Shown here in pieces: positions 8,831-17,488 of a DNA stretch of 64,000 nt. The notes beneath the pieces are model-generated. The model did no database searches. It saw nothing but the letters and a program-made list of their open reading frames with translations, and was not told the DNA's origin. The number at the start of each line of letters is the position of its first letter. Position 1 is the first letter of the stretch. This DNA comes from Leptospira paudalimensis (GTDB lineage Bacteria > Spirochaetota > Leptospiria > Leptospirales > Leptospiraceae). The stretch is taken from positions 3,482,676-3,546,675 of the forward strand of contig NZ_JAMQPR010000001.1 of assembly GCF_026151345.1 (NCBI RefSeq), in the 5' to 3' direction. The translations under genes and the position numbers were made by a program.

Positions 8831-9439
8831 TTATCTTCCGTTAATAAAATTTCGAAGTAGTTCTTTGCCTTCTTCAGACCCAAAGGATTCTGGATGGAAC
8901 TGCACCCCTTCTATTTTAAAGGTTTTGTGGCGTAATCCCATAATCTCACCTTTTCCTTCACCTGAAGAAACACGTGCCGTCACTTCCAAATCTTTTGGTA
9001 AAGAAGATTCTTTTGCCACTAGTGAATGGTATCTCATAATTTCAATATTCTGTGTGAGACCTGAAAATACACCCTTACCATTATGCTCAATCGGTGATAA
9101 TTTTCCATGCATTGCAACATTTGCACGGACCACTTCTCCACCAAACACTGTTGCCATTCCCTGCATGCCCAAACAAATTCCTAATATAGGTGTTGTTTTT
9201 CCTAATTCTTTTAAAATATCAGCACTCACTCCAAAATAAGCTGGGTCTGCTGGATGACCTGGACCAGGGGATATGATAATCTTATCATAGTTAGCCTGTT
9301 TGATTTCTGAAAATGATTTTTCATCATTACGAACCACATCCAAACGAAATGGAGTTTCTCTTTCTTCTAAAATTTCGCCAATGATTTGGTATAAATTATA
9401 AGTAAAGGAATCGTAATTGTCTAAGATAAGAACTTTCAT
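8831..9439 (-). CDS. trpG: anthranilate synthase component II (glutamine amidotransferase)
   Basis: This class I glutamine amidotransferase domain of 202 residues supplies ammonia from glutamine to the chorismate-using partner. The nucleophile Cys89 sits in ILGICLGMQGMA. The rest of the triad is in FHPES (His182, Glu184). ISPGPGHP near residue 57 is the oxyanion-strand motif. It lies 10 bp behind the component I gene on the same strand, so the two should form a heteromeric enzyme. The subunit could also serve p-aminobenzoate synthesis (PabA), as these proteins are often shared. The TrpE-type partner favours trpG. Confidence 0.88.
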   Translation of the reverse strand: MKVLILDNYDSFTYNLYQIIGEILEERETPFRLDVVRNDEKSFSEIKQANYDKIIISPGPGHPADPAYFGVSADILKELGKTTPILGICLGMQGMATVFGGEVVRANVAMHGKLSPIEHNGKGVFSGLTQNIEIMRYHSLVAKESSLPKDLEVTARVSSGEGKGEIMGLRHKTFKIEGVQFHPESFGSEEGKELLRNFINGR

Positions 9440-9449
9440 TTGTGTTACC

Positions 9450-10859
9450 CTACCCTTTTCCTTTTGTTTCAGTAGGAATTGGATCTTTGTGTAAATCTAA
9501 AGCCTTACGAACGGATGCCATTTTATTGATAATTTCTTGGTATTCATCCTCAGGTTTGGAATCATACACGATTCCACCTGAAGCTCTCACAAAACCTTTT
9601 CCATCATTTACGAAAAAACTTCTGATTGGAATGGCAAATGTACAGTCACCATTAAACCCAAAACTTCCCACTGCTCCACCATAAGGCCCGCGTGGTGATT
9701 TTTCAATTCGTTCAATGATTTTCATGGACTCTATTTTGGGAGCACCAGATAAGGTCCCAGCTGGAAAGGATGATGCAAGACCAGAGAACATATCTTCCTT
9801 CGAAGATAAAATACCGACTACTTCACTTGAGATATGTTGTACATGTGAGAAACGTTTGATATCAAATCTTCTTCTCACTTTTACAGTTCCAAATTTTGCA
9901 ACTCGACCAATATCATTCCGATGGAGATCGATCAACATATTATGTTCTGCAATTTCCTTCGGATCCGTTAAAAGTTTTCTTGCAAGGATAGTATCTTCCT
10001 TTGCATCTTTGCCACGTTTAGTGGTGCCAGCAAGAGGGAAAGATTCCATTTCCCCTTGTCTCAATCGGAATAATAATTCCGGACTTGCACCAAGAATCAC
10101 TCGTTTACCAAACTTCACATAATACATATGAGGTGATGGATTGATTTCTCGAAGGGTTTCGTAAATGGCTAGTGGATTCCCTTCTACTGAATATGTTTCT
10201 TCAAAACCAATTTGGCATTGGAAAGTATTTCCTGCTTTCACTTCCTCTAATGCTTCTTCTACCATTTGTTTGTGGACATCTTTGGAAAGACCATCACTTA
10301 CAATGGAAACTTTTGCTTTTGGTTTTTTAGTAACTGGTTTTTCTAATGAGCCAAGGATTGACTTAACAAGGTCAATGCGATTGTTCCCATTATCAAAATA
10401 GATGAGTTCACCTGTAAATTTATCATAAATTAAACCATCTAAATACATCCCGAAGATCATCGCGGGGAAATCAGGATGTGGTTTTAACTGTAATTTGGGC
10501 TCAAAAAACTGCATACTTTGGTAACCCAAGTATCCAACTAGTCCTCCCGCATAACTGATGCTTAATGAATTATAATCTGTAATGTTTCGAAGAGCAAAAT
10601 AGGGATTTTCCACCTTGTATGGTTCCCCATCAATTTCGAGAACTCCAGGTTCTCCTTTGATCAGATGGGAAGGGTCAAACCCAATGACAGAATACCTTGA
10701 GTCATATTGGTTATCACCAGCCGATTCCAAAAGAAAACAATTCTCGTATTTCTCTTCAATCTCCCGAAAGAGTTCCCAAAACTCGATCCCTTCCGGCAAA
10801 CTTAAAGAAGTGTAATTGGGTTTTTTAGGAATGGAGATTTTCGGAAGTGAATGGCTCAT
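9450..10859 (-). CDS. trpE: anthranilate synthase component I
   Basis: TrpE converts chorismate and ammonia to anthranilate, the first step of tryptophan synthesis. The catalytic chorismate-binding domain fills the C-terminal two thirds: LAGTTKRGKD, DLHRNDIGRV, FPAGTLSGAPK and RGPYGGAVGSFG are all present. The N-terminal LLES (residues 43-46) and SRYSVIG match the tryptophan-binding feedback site typical of TrpE, which argues against PabB. I use the ATG at 10859 (469 residues). A TTG eight codons upstream is possible. No leader peptide or attenuator is seen in the short gap to the sodB terminator. Confidence 0.88.
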   Translation of the reverse strand: MSHSLPKISIPKKPNYTSLSLPEGIEFWELFREIEEKYENCFLLESAGDNQYDSRYSVIGFDPSHLIKGEPGVLEIDGEPYKVENPYFALRNITDYNSLSISYAGGLVGYLGYQSMQFFEPKLQLKPHPDFPAMIFGMYLDGLIYDKFTGELIYFDNGNNRIDLVKSILGSLEKPVTKKPKAKVSIVSDGLSKDVHKQMVEEALEEVKAGNTFQCQIGFEETYSVEGNPLAIYETLREINPSPHMYYVKFGKRVILGASPELLFRLRQGEMESFPLAGTTKRGKDAKEDTILARKLLTDPKEIAEHNMLIDLHRNDIGRVAKFGTVKVRRRFDIKRFSHVQHISSEVVGILSSKEDMFSGLASSFPAGTLSGAPKIESMKIIERIEKSPRGPYGGAVGSFGFNGDCTFAIPIRSFFVNDGKGFVRASGGIVYDSKPEDEYQEIINKMASVRKALDLHKDPIPTETKGKG

Positions 10860-10910
10860 AGTGTACTCAATGTTTGTTACCAAGATTCATTTTGAATCAA
10901 TTTTAGAAAT

Positions 10911-10948
10911 AAAAAAGGCAGGAGCCGGATTCCGGAACCTGCCTTTTC
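10911..10948 (-). terminator. intrinsic terminator of sodB
   Basis: Arms AAAAGGCAGG (10913-10922) and CCTGCCTTTT (10938-10947) pair perfectly, with an inner CCGG/CCGG pairing. On the minus strand the hairpin is followed by TTTTTTATTT. It lies 25 bp past the sodB stop and upstream of trpE, so it separates the two transcripts. The T-run on the plus strand is shorter. Confidence 0.85.
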
Positions 10949-10972
10949 TGGCTTAGGATGAGAATCCTGAAT

Positions 10973-11545
10973 TTATAGATTTTTGTTTGCGAAATCCCAA
11001 TTTACCAAATTCCAGAATGCTTCCACATATTTTGGACGAGCATTTCGGAAATCAATGTAGTATGCGTGTTCCCAAACATCGATTGTAAGAAGTGCTTGCA
11101 GTCCATCTTTCAAAGGGCTACCAGCATTGCTTGTATTCACGATTTCAAGACCATCGCCTTTTTTCACGAGCCATGTCCAACCAGAACCAAAGTTTGTCAC
11201 AGCAGATTGTGTGAACTTTTCTTTGAATGCATCAAAAGATCCAAAGGATTTTGTGATGAGGTCAGCTACTGCCCCTTTGGGTGCTCCTCCACCGTTTGGA
11301 GAAAGAGAATGCCAGTAGAAAGTATGGTTCCAAACTTGCGCAGCATTGTTAAAAATACCACCTGTGGATTTTTTCACGATGTCTTCTAAACTAACATTTT
11401 CGAATTCTGTACCTTTGATGAGGTTATTTAAATTGGTAATGTAAGTTTGGTGGTGTTTTCCATAATGAAACTCAAGAGTTTCTGCTGAAATATGGGGAGC
11501 GAGTGCATCCTTTGCATAAGGAAGTTCTGGGAGTTTATGTTCCAT
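10973..11545 (-). CDS. sodB: superoxide dismutase [Fe]
   Basis: This cytoplasmic enzyme converts superoxide to peroxide and oxygen. The four metal ligands are His27, His74, Asp156 and His160, the last two in [31 protein letters not shown] and DFRNARPKY match the FeSOD (SodB) subtype closely, and the 190-residue length is normal. A strong site AGGAG lies 7 nt before the ATG. The gene is alone, with its own terminator. Its presence is a taxonomic hint because L. interrogans is known to lack SOD. Confidence 0.95.
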   Translation of the reverse strand: MEHKLPELPYAKDALAPHISAETLEFHYGKHHQTYITNLNNLIKGTEFENVSLEDIVKKSTGGIFNNAAQVWNHTFYWHSLSPNGGGAPKGAVADLITKSFGSFDAFKEKFTQSAVTNFGSGWTWLVKKGDGLEIVNTSNAGSPLKDGLQALLTIDVWEHAYYIDFRNARPKYVEAFWNLVNWDFANKNL

Positions 11546-11651
11546 GGTGGTCTCCTGATGGATCTAAGTGTATTTGTATTTTGTCTCTAGTCTCATTCAC
11601 AAAAGCAAATCGTAAACTAAAAAAGTAGAATGATTCTAATCATTCTCTCTA

Positions 11652-12494
11652 TCAATTTCGACTGACGGTAGAACGAACTGTCTTCAATAAATTTAAAATT
11701 TCTGAGTGTAATACCCCGTTGGATGCTACTAACTCAGGAAGTCCTGTATAGTAATGAACTCCATTTAAGTCAGTTAATTTCCCACCTGCTTCTGATAAAA
11801 TGACAGAGATCGCTGAAACGTCCCAATGTTTCACTGTTTTTTCCCAAATGGCATCCATAACTCCCTCTGCAATGAAACATACATCCAAAACAAAGGAACC
11901 AGTTCGGCGAAAGGAACGTGCATAGGTCAAAAATCCCGACAAATCAGCCATAATCTCTTGGATCATATGGGCTCTTTTGGTAGGAAGGTTGGGAGAAAAA
12001 ATAGCACGATTGAGTTCCGAAACTCGTGATGTGACAATTGGTTCGCCATTTTTAAAGGCACCTTCTCCCATCACAGCGGAATACACAGATTCTTGAGGTG
12101 GGACAATCACCACTCCACCGACCGGTGTGTCTCTGTGTTCCAAACCAAAAGAAATGGCATAAAGAGGAAGGCCCCTTACAAAATTCATGGAACCATCCAC
12201 AGGATCGAGAACCCATTTAAACTCACCACCATCAATAGGTGGTTTGTCTTCGCAAACAATTCCATCTTTAGGAAATGATTTCTGTAAAAATCGAATGAGA
12301 ATATCACCTAACTTTCCATCTGCGGCATCTATTCTTTCTTTTTCATCTGCATCTGTATCTGATCTAATAGCAGAAACTTCTCTTTGGATTTTTTTAGCTT
12401 CATGGATGATTCCCATGGCATTTGCTTTAACATACTCGATGCGTTTGATTGTCTCATCGACAGGGAAATTGATCGTTGGTGAAGAGATACCCAT
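11652..12494 (-). CDS. inositol monophosphatase family protein
   Basis: The Mg-dependent phosphatase motifs are present: DPVDGSMNFVRGLP (motif A) and WDVSAISVILSEAGG (motif B), with an upstream CEDKPP glutamate. The family includes inositol-1-phosphatase (SuhB), histidinol-phosphatase and 3',5'-bisphosphate nucleotidase (CysQ) types. The residues seen do not decide between them. At 280 residues it is slightly long, due to an N-terminal extension of about 15. It follows the hypothetical gene at 12504-13397 by 9 bp and is probably co-transcribed. Confidence 0.88.
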   Translation of the reverse strand: MGISSPTINFPVDETIKRIEYVKANAMGIIHEAKKIQREVSAIRSDTDADEKERIDAADGKLGDILIRFLQKSFPKDGIVCEDKPPIDGGEFKWVLDPVDGSMNFVRGLPLYAISFGLEHRDTPVGGVVIVPPQESVYSAVMGEGAFKNGEPIVTSRVSELNRAIFSPNLPTKRAHMIQEIMADLSGFLTYARSFRRTGSFVLDVCFIAEGVMDAIWEKTVKHWDVSAISVILSEAGGKLTDLNGVHYYTGLPELVASNGVLHSEILNLLKTVRSTVSRN

Positions 12495-12503
12495 TGTAAT
12501 TAC

Positions 12504-13397
12504 TTATCCATTATCGGTTAATTTTTGATTCACTTTCCATAAAATATTCCCAGACTTAGAAACGGTTCTTTCAACCTCGAAGGAAGAAAGATATTCATGA
12601 AAAGATTTTAGTGTTTCTTCTGGAATGGTTTGGTTTGTATTTTCTAAGATTTGATAAAATTTCTTAAATTGGTAAATTGTCTTTGGAAGACTTGGATTTA
12701 AAAAACGTAACGAAAGAGAAAGGTAATCAATACCAATAGGACTATAAATCCTTCCCAATTTCCAAATGTCTGTCGTGATTCCTAACTCTTCTCTGATTTT
12801 TGATTCGGTATCAGAAAAGTCGATTTCATCAAAAATTTCAGAAAATTTCCGAATTGGTTTGTTTTCGTCTCTTTCCGATTCAACACGAAACTCTCCTCCT
12901 TGGAATCGTTTCGCTTCAAAATCAAGAACGTTTTCTCCCTCTTCCTTGAGCGTTTTGATCGGTATAACTTTAACCTGAAAATACAATCGATCTGTTACAA
13001 TCGTTGGTGTCATATTTTGAGAACCAGCTCTTTTGATTTCTTCTGATTTGGCACCACCCAAATACAACATATCAACAGAAAATACATATAAAAACTGGTA
13101 AGCACCAAACATCATTGGTCTGACAAAAAACAATTTTCCAGTTTCGCGTTTTGGCCTCGGTTCAGGTAACAAACTTGTACCTTCAACTGCTTCTGGTAAA
13201 AATTTAATCACAGTTTGAACAAAATCCTTGATATCACCATACTCAGGTTCCGTGATTGATGTTCCATGGATTGTAAAACGATCAGAAAATTGAATGTAAG
13301 GTGAATGTAAATTATCTACATAAACATCCCCGACTTTATTTTTTCCTGAAACATCTCCCAACATTCGATTGATGGATCTATAATCTTGTACTTTCAT
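12504..13397 (-). CDS. conserved hypothetical protein
   Basis: No known domain was recognised in these 297 residues, which have no signal peptide or membrane segment. The protein is charged, with a KVQDYRSINRMLGDVSG N-terminus and alternating beta-type segments (RPMMFGAYQFLYVFSVDMLY). It lies between the GH42 gene and the inositol-phosphatase-family gene on the same strand, with gaps of 21 and 9 bp, so it probably shares their transcript. A cytoplasmic location is likely. The start ATG at 13397 fits the gap to the upstream gene. Confidence 0.7.
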   Translation of the reverse strand: MKVQDYRSINRMLGDVSGKNKVGDVYVDNLHSPYIQFSDRFTIHGTSITEPEYGDIKDFVQTVIKFLPEAVEGTSLLPEPRPKRETGKLFFVRPMMFGAYQFLYVFSVDMLYLGGAKSEEIKRAGSQNMTPTIVTDRLYFQVKVIPIKTLKEEGENVLDFEAKRFQGGEFRVESERDENKPIRKFSEIFDEIDFSDTESKIREELGITTDIWKLGRIYSPIGIDYLSLSLRFLNPSLPKTIYQFKKFYQILENTNQTIPEETLKSFHEYLSSFEVERTVSKSGNILWKVNQKLTDNG

Positions 13398-13418
13398 TTC
13401 TCGTTTTCAAATATGATT

Positions 13419-15401
13419 CTATTTTTCAATTTTTTTGATTTTATATCCAAAAGGTTTTAAGATAGATAAACCAGCCAATTTATATTGATTCGAATGGTTC
13501 ATAGTGATTTCATAATTAAAACGTTTTCCCTCTCGGATATGCCTTTCAATTGTGGAACCAAGTAAACCAAATCGAACTCCTGCATCTTTCAGAATCCGAC
13601 GATAGAGAAGGACAAAACTTTCAGGTGTTAAGGAAGTTCCTACATAATAGACCTTTCCTTTTCCAAATTGATTCACTGTGATGGCTGGTTTTCCTGAATA
13701 GAATTTCTTTTTGTCACGGTAACGTGCTAAAACTTTTGCCGTTCTTGGTTCCAAAATTTCGCAAAATTTGGATCCTTTTAATGGCCAAAATCCCATTCGA
13801 ATTCCTACCTTAGTTGTGGCAGGCGCTTCAAATTGGAATACTTCTACTCCTGCCATCTCAGCAAACACACCAGGAACAGGTTCTTCTACCATCCAGTGGT
13901 CTTTATCCTTTATTCCCGATCGATACCCTAAAACCAATGTTCCACCTTGGTTCACATAGGATTTTAATTTCTCAACAATCTTAGGATCGAACATTGTATA
14001 AAGAGGAAGTGTGAGAACTTTGTAATTTGACCAATCCATATCAGCATGAATTGGTAATGAATGTGCATTTACATTTAACACATTCGTTCCAGCAAACCAA
14101 GTAGCAAGTTCTATATCATATCCCACTTGAGCAAATGGAACTGGAGCAAAACGAAGGCCATCACTTAATGGTTGGTGTTTATAATTTCTTGAATTTTCAA
14201 TATCATGTAGGATCGCAACCGTTGCTGGGTAAGGTGAATCGGCAACATCTTCCGCAAATTCTTTGATATCTTCTATGGTTTGTTTGAGTTCATAGTATTT
14301 GGAAGTTTTGCGTTTCCCATGATCTAAAATTCCATAACATAATTGTTCTTGTCCAAACCTTGCAGTGCGGTAACGAAAAAAATAAATTTGATTGGCACCA
14401 TTGACAATCGCTTGTGTTAACCAAAGTCCAATTTGACCAGGAGGTGGTAGATAACCTAACGTATCATGGCCTTGCACACCAGAGAATTGTTCCATCACTG
14501 TATATGGTTTGTTTTTAAGTCCTCGAGAATATTGTTGTGTGGCAGTCACCAAAGGATGAGGGTATGGTTCTTGTTGGTTCCCCCAAACAGGATAATTGTC
14601 CCACGAAACATAGTCTAGTTTTTTGAACATTTCGTACATGTCTGTTACAGGTAAAAAAGGTGACGGGTATAAATTGGTAGTGAGTGGTTTACCTTTGCTG
14701 TACTTACGAAGGATCTCTGCTTGGAAATGGATATAAGACACCAATTCGTCGGATTGGAAGCGATAATAATCTTGGATCATCGCAGGATTAAAATTACTCG
14801 CTACATGTGCGCCTGGGAGAGGGATTTGGTTCCAGTCTGAATAAATCACACCCCAGAAAATATTCCCCCAACGTTTGTTAAGCGATTCCAAAGTCTTATA
14901 TTTTTGTTTTAACCACGTTCTAAAATTTTTTTCAGCCAATGGAGAGTAGTCAACATCGGAACCCTCATGGCCAGGTTCATTGTCAATTTGCCAACCAACA
15001 ACTGCAGGATGGTTTCCAAAATGTTTAGCCATCGCAGTGACAATTCTTTCTGTCGCTTTTTTATAGGCAGGTGATGAAAAACAAGCTTGGCGTCTTGTAC
15101 CTATCCCACGAACAATTCCATCTTTTGATACTTGGACAATTTCTGGAAATTTTTGGTACAACCATGGTGGAAACGTTGCCGTAGGTGTGCCTAAGATGGC
15201 AGTCATACCATATCTTTGAATTTTTTCTAAAACTGCATCAAACAAGGAAAAATCAAATTTCCCTTCTTTGGGTTCCATCATCCCCCAAGCAAATTCTGCG
15301 AGGCGAACCGATGAAAGACCCATTTCTTTCATGATTTTAAGGTCTTCGTCCCAGTCCTTAGGGTTCCATTGTTCTGGGTAATAACAGGCTCCAAAGATCA
15401 T
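13419..15401 (-). CDS. beta-galactosidase, glycoside hydrolase family 42
   Basis: The 660-residue protein matches GH42 over its full length: a TIM barrel at about 1-390, then a glutamine-amidotransferase-like trimerisation domain (about 395-600) and a small beta C-domain. ACYYPEQW is the family start. The acid/base is Glu142 in GWQIDNEPGH and the nucleophile is Glu304 in TVMEQFSGVQ. GH42 enzymes release terminal beta-galactose; the natural substrate is often plant- or oligosaccharide-derived, not lactose. There is no signal peptide, so it acts in the cytoplasm. No sugar transporter is nearby. Confidence 0.93.
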   Translation of the reverse strand: MIFGACYYPEQWNPKDWDEDLKIMKEMGLSSVRLAEFAWGMMEPKEGKFDFSLFDAVLEKIQRYGMTAILGTPTATFPPWLYQKFPEIVQVSKDGIVRGIGTRRQACFSSPAYKKATERIVTAMAKHFGNHPAVVGWQIDNEPGHEGSDVDYSPLAEKNFRTWLKQKYKTLESLNKRWGNIFWGVIYSDWNQIPLPGAHVASNFNPAMIQDYYRFQSDELVSYIHFQAEILRKYSKGKPLTTNLYPSPFLPVTDMYEMFKKLDYVSWDNYPVWGNQQEPYPHPLVTATQQYSRGLKNKPYTVMEQFSGVQGHDTLGYLPPPGQIGLWLTQAIVNGANQIYFFRYRTARFGQEQLCYGILDHGKRKTSKYYELKQTIEDIKEFAEDVADSPYPATVAILHDIENSRNYKHQPLSDGLRFAPVPFAQVGYDIELATWFAGTNVLNVNAHSLPIHADMDWSNYKVLTLPLYTMFDPKIVEKLKSYVNQGGTLVLGYRSGIKDKDHWMVEEPVPGVFAEMAGVEVFQFEAPATTKVGIRMGFWPLKGSKFCEILEPRTAKVLARYRDKKKFYSGKPAITVNQFGKGKVYYVGTSLTPESFVLLYRRILKDAGVRFGLLGSTIERHIREGKRFNYEITMNHSNQYKLAGLSILKPFGYKIKKIEK

Positions 15402-15476
15402 ATTTTTCCTTTTTGCGATTGCAGAATCTATCTTGTGACACAGACTGAATCAGAAAACACCCCTTTCAATCAAATA

Positions 15477-16331
15477 ATGTCTGACCAAGTTATTTTAGGA
15501 ATCTCCAATACTCATCATTACCGATTTACCATTGTAAATCTAACCGAAACTGCCAAAGAACCAATGTTCCTACATTCTCTTAACAAAGAAATGTCTGTTT
15601 TTTTATCCAAAACCATGATGGGAGCCTTATTCCTCGCCGAAATGACGAAGAACCAACAGAAAGTCAGCATCCAATGGAAAGATGAATCCAATAAACAAGC
15701 ATTAGCTTATAGTGATCGTTATGGAAAAATGAAATCCGTTGCTTATTCGACAACCCATGCGGAAGGGGACATTCGGAATGAATTCATTCTGGGCCAAGGG
15801 ATCATGAAAGTCATCCGTTGGGACTATGAATCCGATACCTATCAATCCTATACCAATTTAATAGAAGATACGTTTGAAGCAAACTTCATCAAATACCTCA
15901 CTGAGTCAGAACAAATCCGAGCAATTGTGGGAATGGATGTGGTACCGTTCGACTTTCCAGGAAATGATTTTTCAGCGAAAGGTGTTTTCTTTGAAGCATT
16001 GCCAGATGCCACAGAAGAAAGTTTTATTTTTTTACGAAGTAAAATAAATTCACTCATTACAAAGGAAGCGTTTTGGAATCTTGGGATTGATTCGATGTTA
16101 GAAGCACTGGAGAAAGAAATTGGTTCTTCTTTGGAAGTTCTCAGTAAAGAGACACCAGAATTCTTATGTGACTGTTCTAGGCATAAAGTTGCTGATATCA
16201 TTGCATCTCTAGGGGAACAAGAAGCAAATTCTATCATCGATGAGATGGGTAAAATCGAAATTACATGTGAATTTTGTCGAACAGCCTACCAATTTGATTC
16301 CTTCGATGTGGAGAAATTTTTTAAGCAATGA
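15477..16331 (+). CDS. hslO: redox-regulated chaperone Hsp33
   Basis: Hsp33 holds unfolding proteins under oxidative stress when its cysteine zinc centre is oxidised. The C-terminal zinc motif is CDC followed 29 residues later by CEFC (FLCDCSRHKV and ITCEFCRTAY). The N-terminal chaperone domain begins MSDQVILGISNTHHYRF. The frame stays open to 15369, but that part is antisense to the GH42 start; ATG 15477 gives the normal family N-terminus (284 residues). The stop overlaps the tsaE start as ATGA, so both are probably coupled. Confidence 0.92.
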   Translation: MSDQVILGISNTHHYRFTIVNLTETAKEPMFLHSLNKEMSVFLSKTMMGALFLAEMTKNQQKVSIQWKDESNKQALAYSDRYGKMKSVAYSTTHAEGDIRNEFILGQGIMKVIRWDYESDTYQSYTNLIEDTFEANFIKYLTESEQIRAIVGMDVVPFDFPGNDFSAKGVFFEALPDATEESFIFLRSKINSLITKEAFWNLGIDSMLEALEKEIGSSLEVLSKETPEFLCDCSRHKVADIIASLGEQEANSIIDEMGKIEITCEFCRTAYQFDSFDVEKFFKQ

Positions 16332-16786
16332 AAGCGAATTTTCTCTCATTGAGAGAAACTGAGTTACAACCTGTTTTTTCTACTTTGGACACCATCATCG
16401 ATTCTTTTCTGATCCAAGGAAAAAAACCTATCCTTCTATTTTCGGGCGAAATGGGTGCGGGAAAAACTACATTCATTCGAGAATGGTTTTCCCGTTATGG
16501 AACAAATAGTTCAATCAATTCTCCTACATTTTCACTTTATAATATTTATGATTCGCATAAGATGCGTTTGGTACATTTTGATTTATACAGAATTCATTCT
16601 TTGGACGAATTAGAGAATTTGGGATTTGAAGAAATCTGGGGAAAAGAAGATGTAACAGCCATTGAATGGTGGCAAAAGGCCGAACCACTTCTCCCAAAGG
16701 AAAATCGAATTTATATCACCATCACATCAGAGAACTTTGAAAATCGATCCTACACCATCGAATGGTCGGCTGAGGAAGTTGTATGA
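16328..16786 (+). CDS. tsaE: tRNA threonylcarbamoyladenosine biosynthesis ATPase TsaE
   Basis: TsaE is the ATPase that works with TsaB-TsaD to place the t6A modification at position 37 of ANN-decoding tRNAs. The P-loop GEMGAGKTT is at residues 40-48. SPTFSLYNIY and HFDLYRI are the typical following motifs, and IEWWQKAE the C-terminal one. The length of 152 is normal. It is coupled by ATGA overlaps to hslO upstream and tsaB downstream. Confidence 0.93.
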   Translation: MKANFLSLRETELQPVFSTLDTIIDSFLIQGKKPILLFSGEMGAGKTTFIREWFSRYGTNSSINSPTFSLYNIYDSHKMRLVHFDLYRIHSLDELENLGFEEIWGKEDVTAIEWWQKAEPLLPKENRIYITITSENFENRSYTIEWSAEEVV

Positions 16787-17484
16787 AAATATTGTATTTT
16801 GATACAACACAAGATTGGATTCATGTTTTAGTTGGATCCAATGATGGATTTTCGAAAATGAAAATCCATGCCCAGATCATGGAAACCTCACCAAAAGAAG
16901 CTTCGTATCGTTTGGTAGAAATGATCCAAAAGGTCCTTACTCAATCCCAAATCAAAAAACCTGATGTCATTTTTGTTCCCCATGGGCCAGGATCCTTTAC
17001 TGGAATACGAATCACAGTGACGACAGCGAGAGATCTAGGACAATTATGGGAAATACCTGTAATGGGATTCGATACTACTCATATATATCTAATTGGATTA
17101 CAAAATAACAATTCTCAAATTGAATTCCAGAATCCGAATCAATATACAAACCAAAAATCGATCATTTGTTTAGATGGAAAACAAGGGAAATACTATACAA
17201 AGTTTTTTGATGGCGTTTCTTTTAGTGAAACAAAAGACCAAACTCCAGAGGAAATCAGACTCTGGCTCGAAACTGAGAAAATGACACCTAACAATTGGTA
17301 CTATACAGGAATATTGCCTAGTTTTTATCCAAAAGATGCTATAAAAATTGAAGCGACAAATCTAAATTTATCGTCTATACTGCAGTATAGTTTCGAACAA
17401 ATGAAACAATCTAAACTTAATGATTATACTTATTTAACGCTCCTTCCCAATTACATCCGTGGGACATATGTAGATCAAAAATGA
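16783..17484 (+). CDS. tsaB: tRNA threonylcarbamoyladenosine biosynthesis protein TsaB
   Basis: TsaB is the inactive ASKHA-fold partner that pairs with TsaD in the t6A enzyme. It starts MKILYFDTTQDW (the normal form is LxIDTS) and carries PHGPGSFTGIRI with the conserved GPGSFTGxR. The 233-residue length is typical, but the C-terminal half is more divergent and Asn/Gln-rich. ATGA overlap with tsaE gives a tsaE-tsaB unit. No tsaD is in the window. Confidence 0.9.
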   Translation: MKILYFDTTQDWIHVLVGSNDGFSKMKIHAQIMETSPKEASYRLVEMIQKVLTQSQIKKPDVIFVPHGPGSFTGIRITVTTARDLGQLWEIPVMGFDTTHIYLIGLQNNNSQIEFQNPNQYTNQKSIICLDGKQGKYYTKFFDGVSFSETKDQTPEEIRLWLETEKMTPNNWYYTGILPSFYPKDAIKIEATNLNLSSILQYSFEQMKQSKLNDYTYLTLLPNYIRGTYVDQK

Positions 17485-17488
17485 ATTT

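Noticed and set aside
10860..10910. trp attenuator or leader peptide
   Set aside because: The gap is too short and has no Trp-codon-rich ORF; the only hairpin belongs to sodB.
15369..15476. Longer Hsp33 start
   Set aside because: It overlaps the GH42 start region and the family N-terminus begins at the ATG at 15477.
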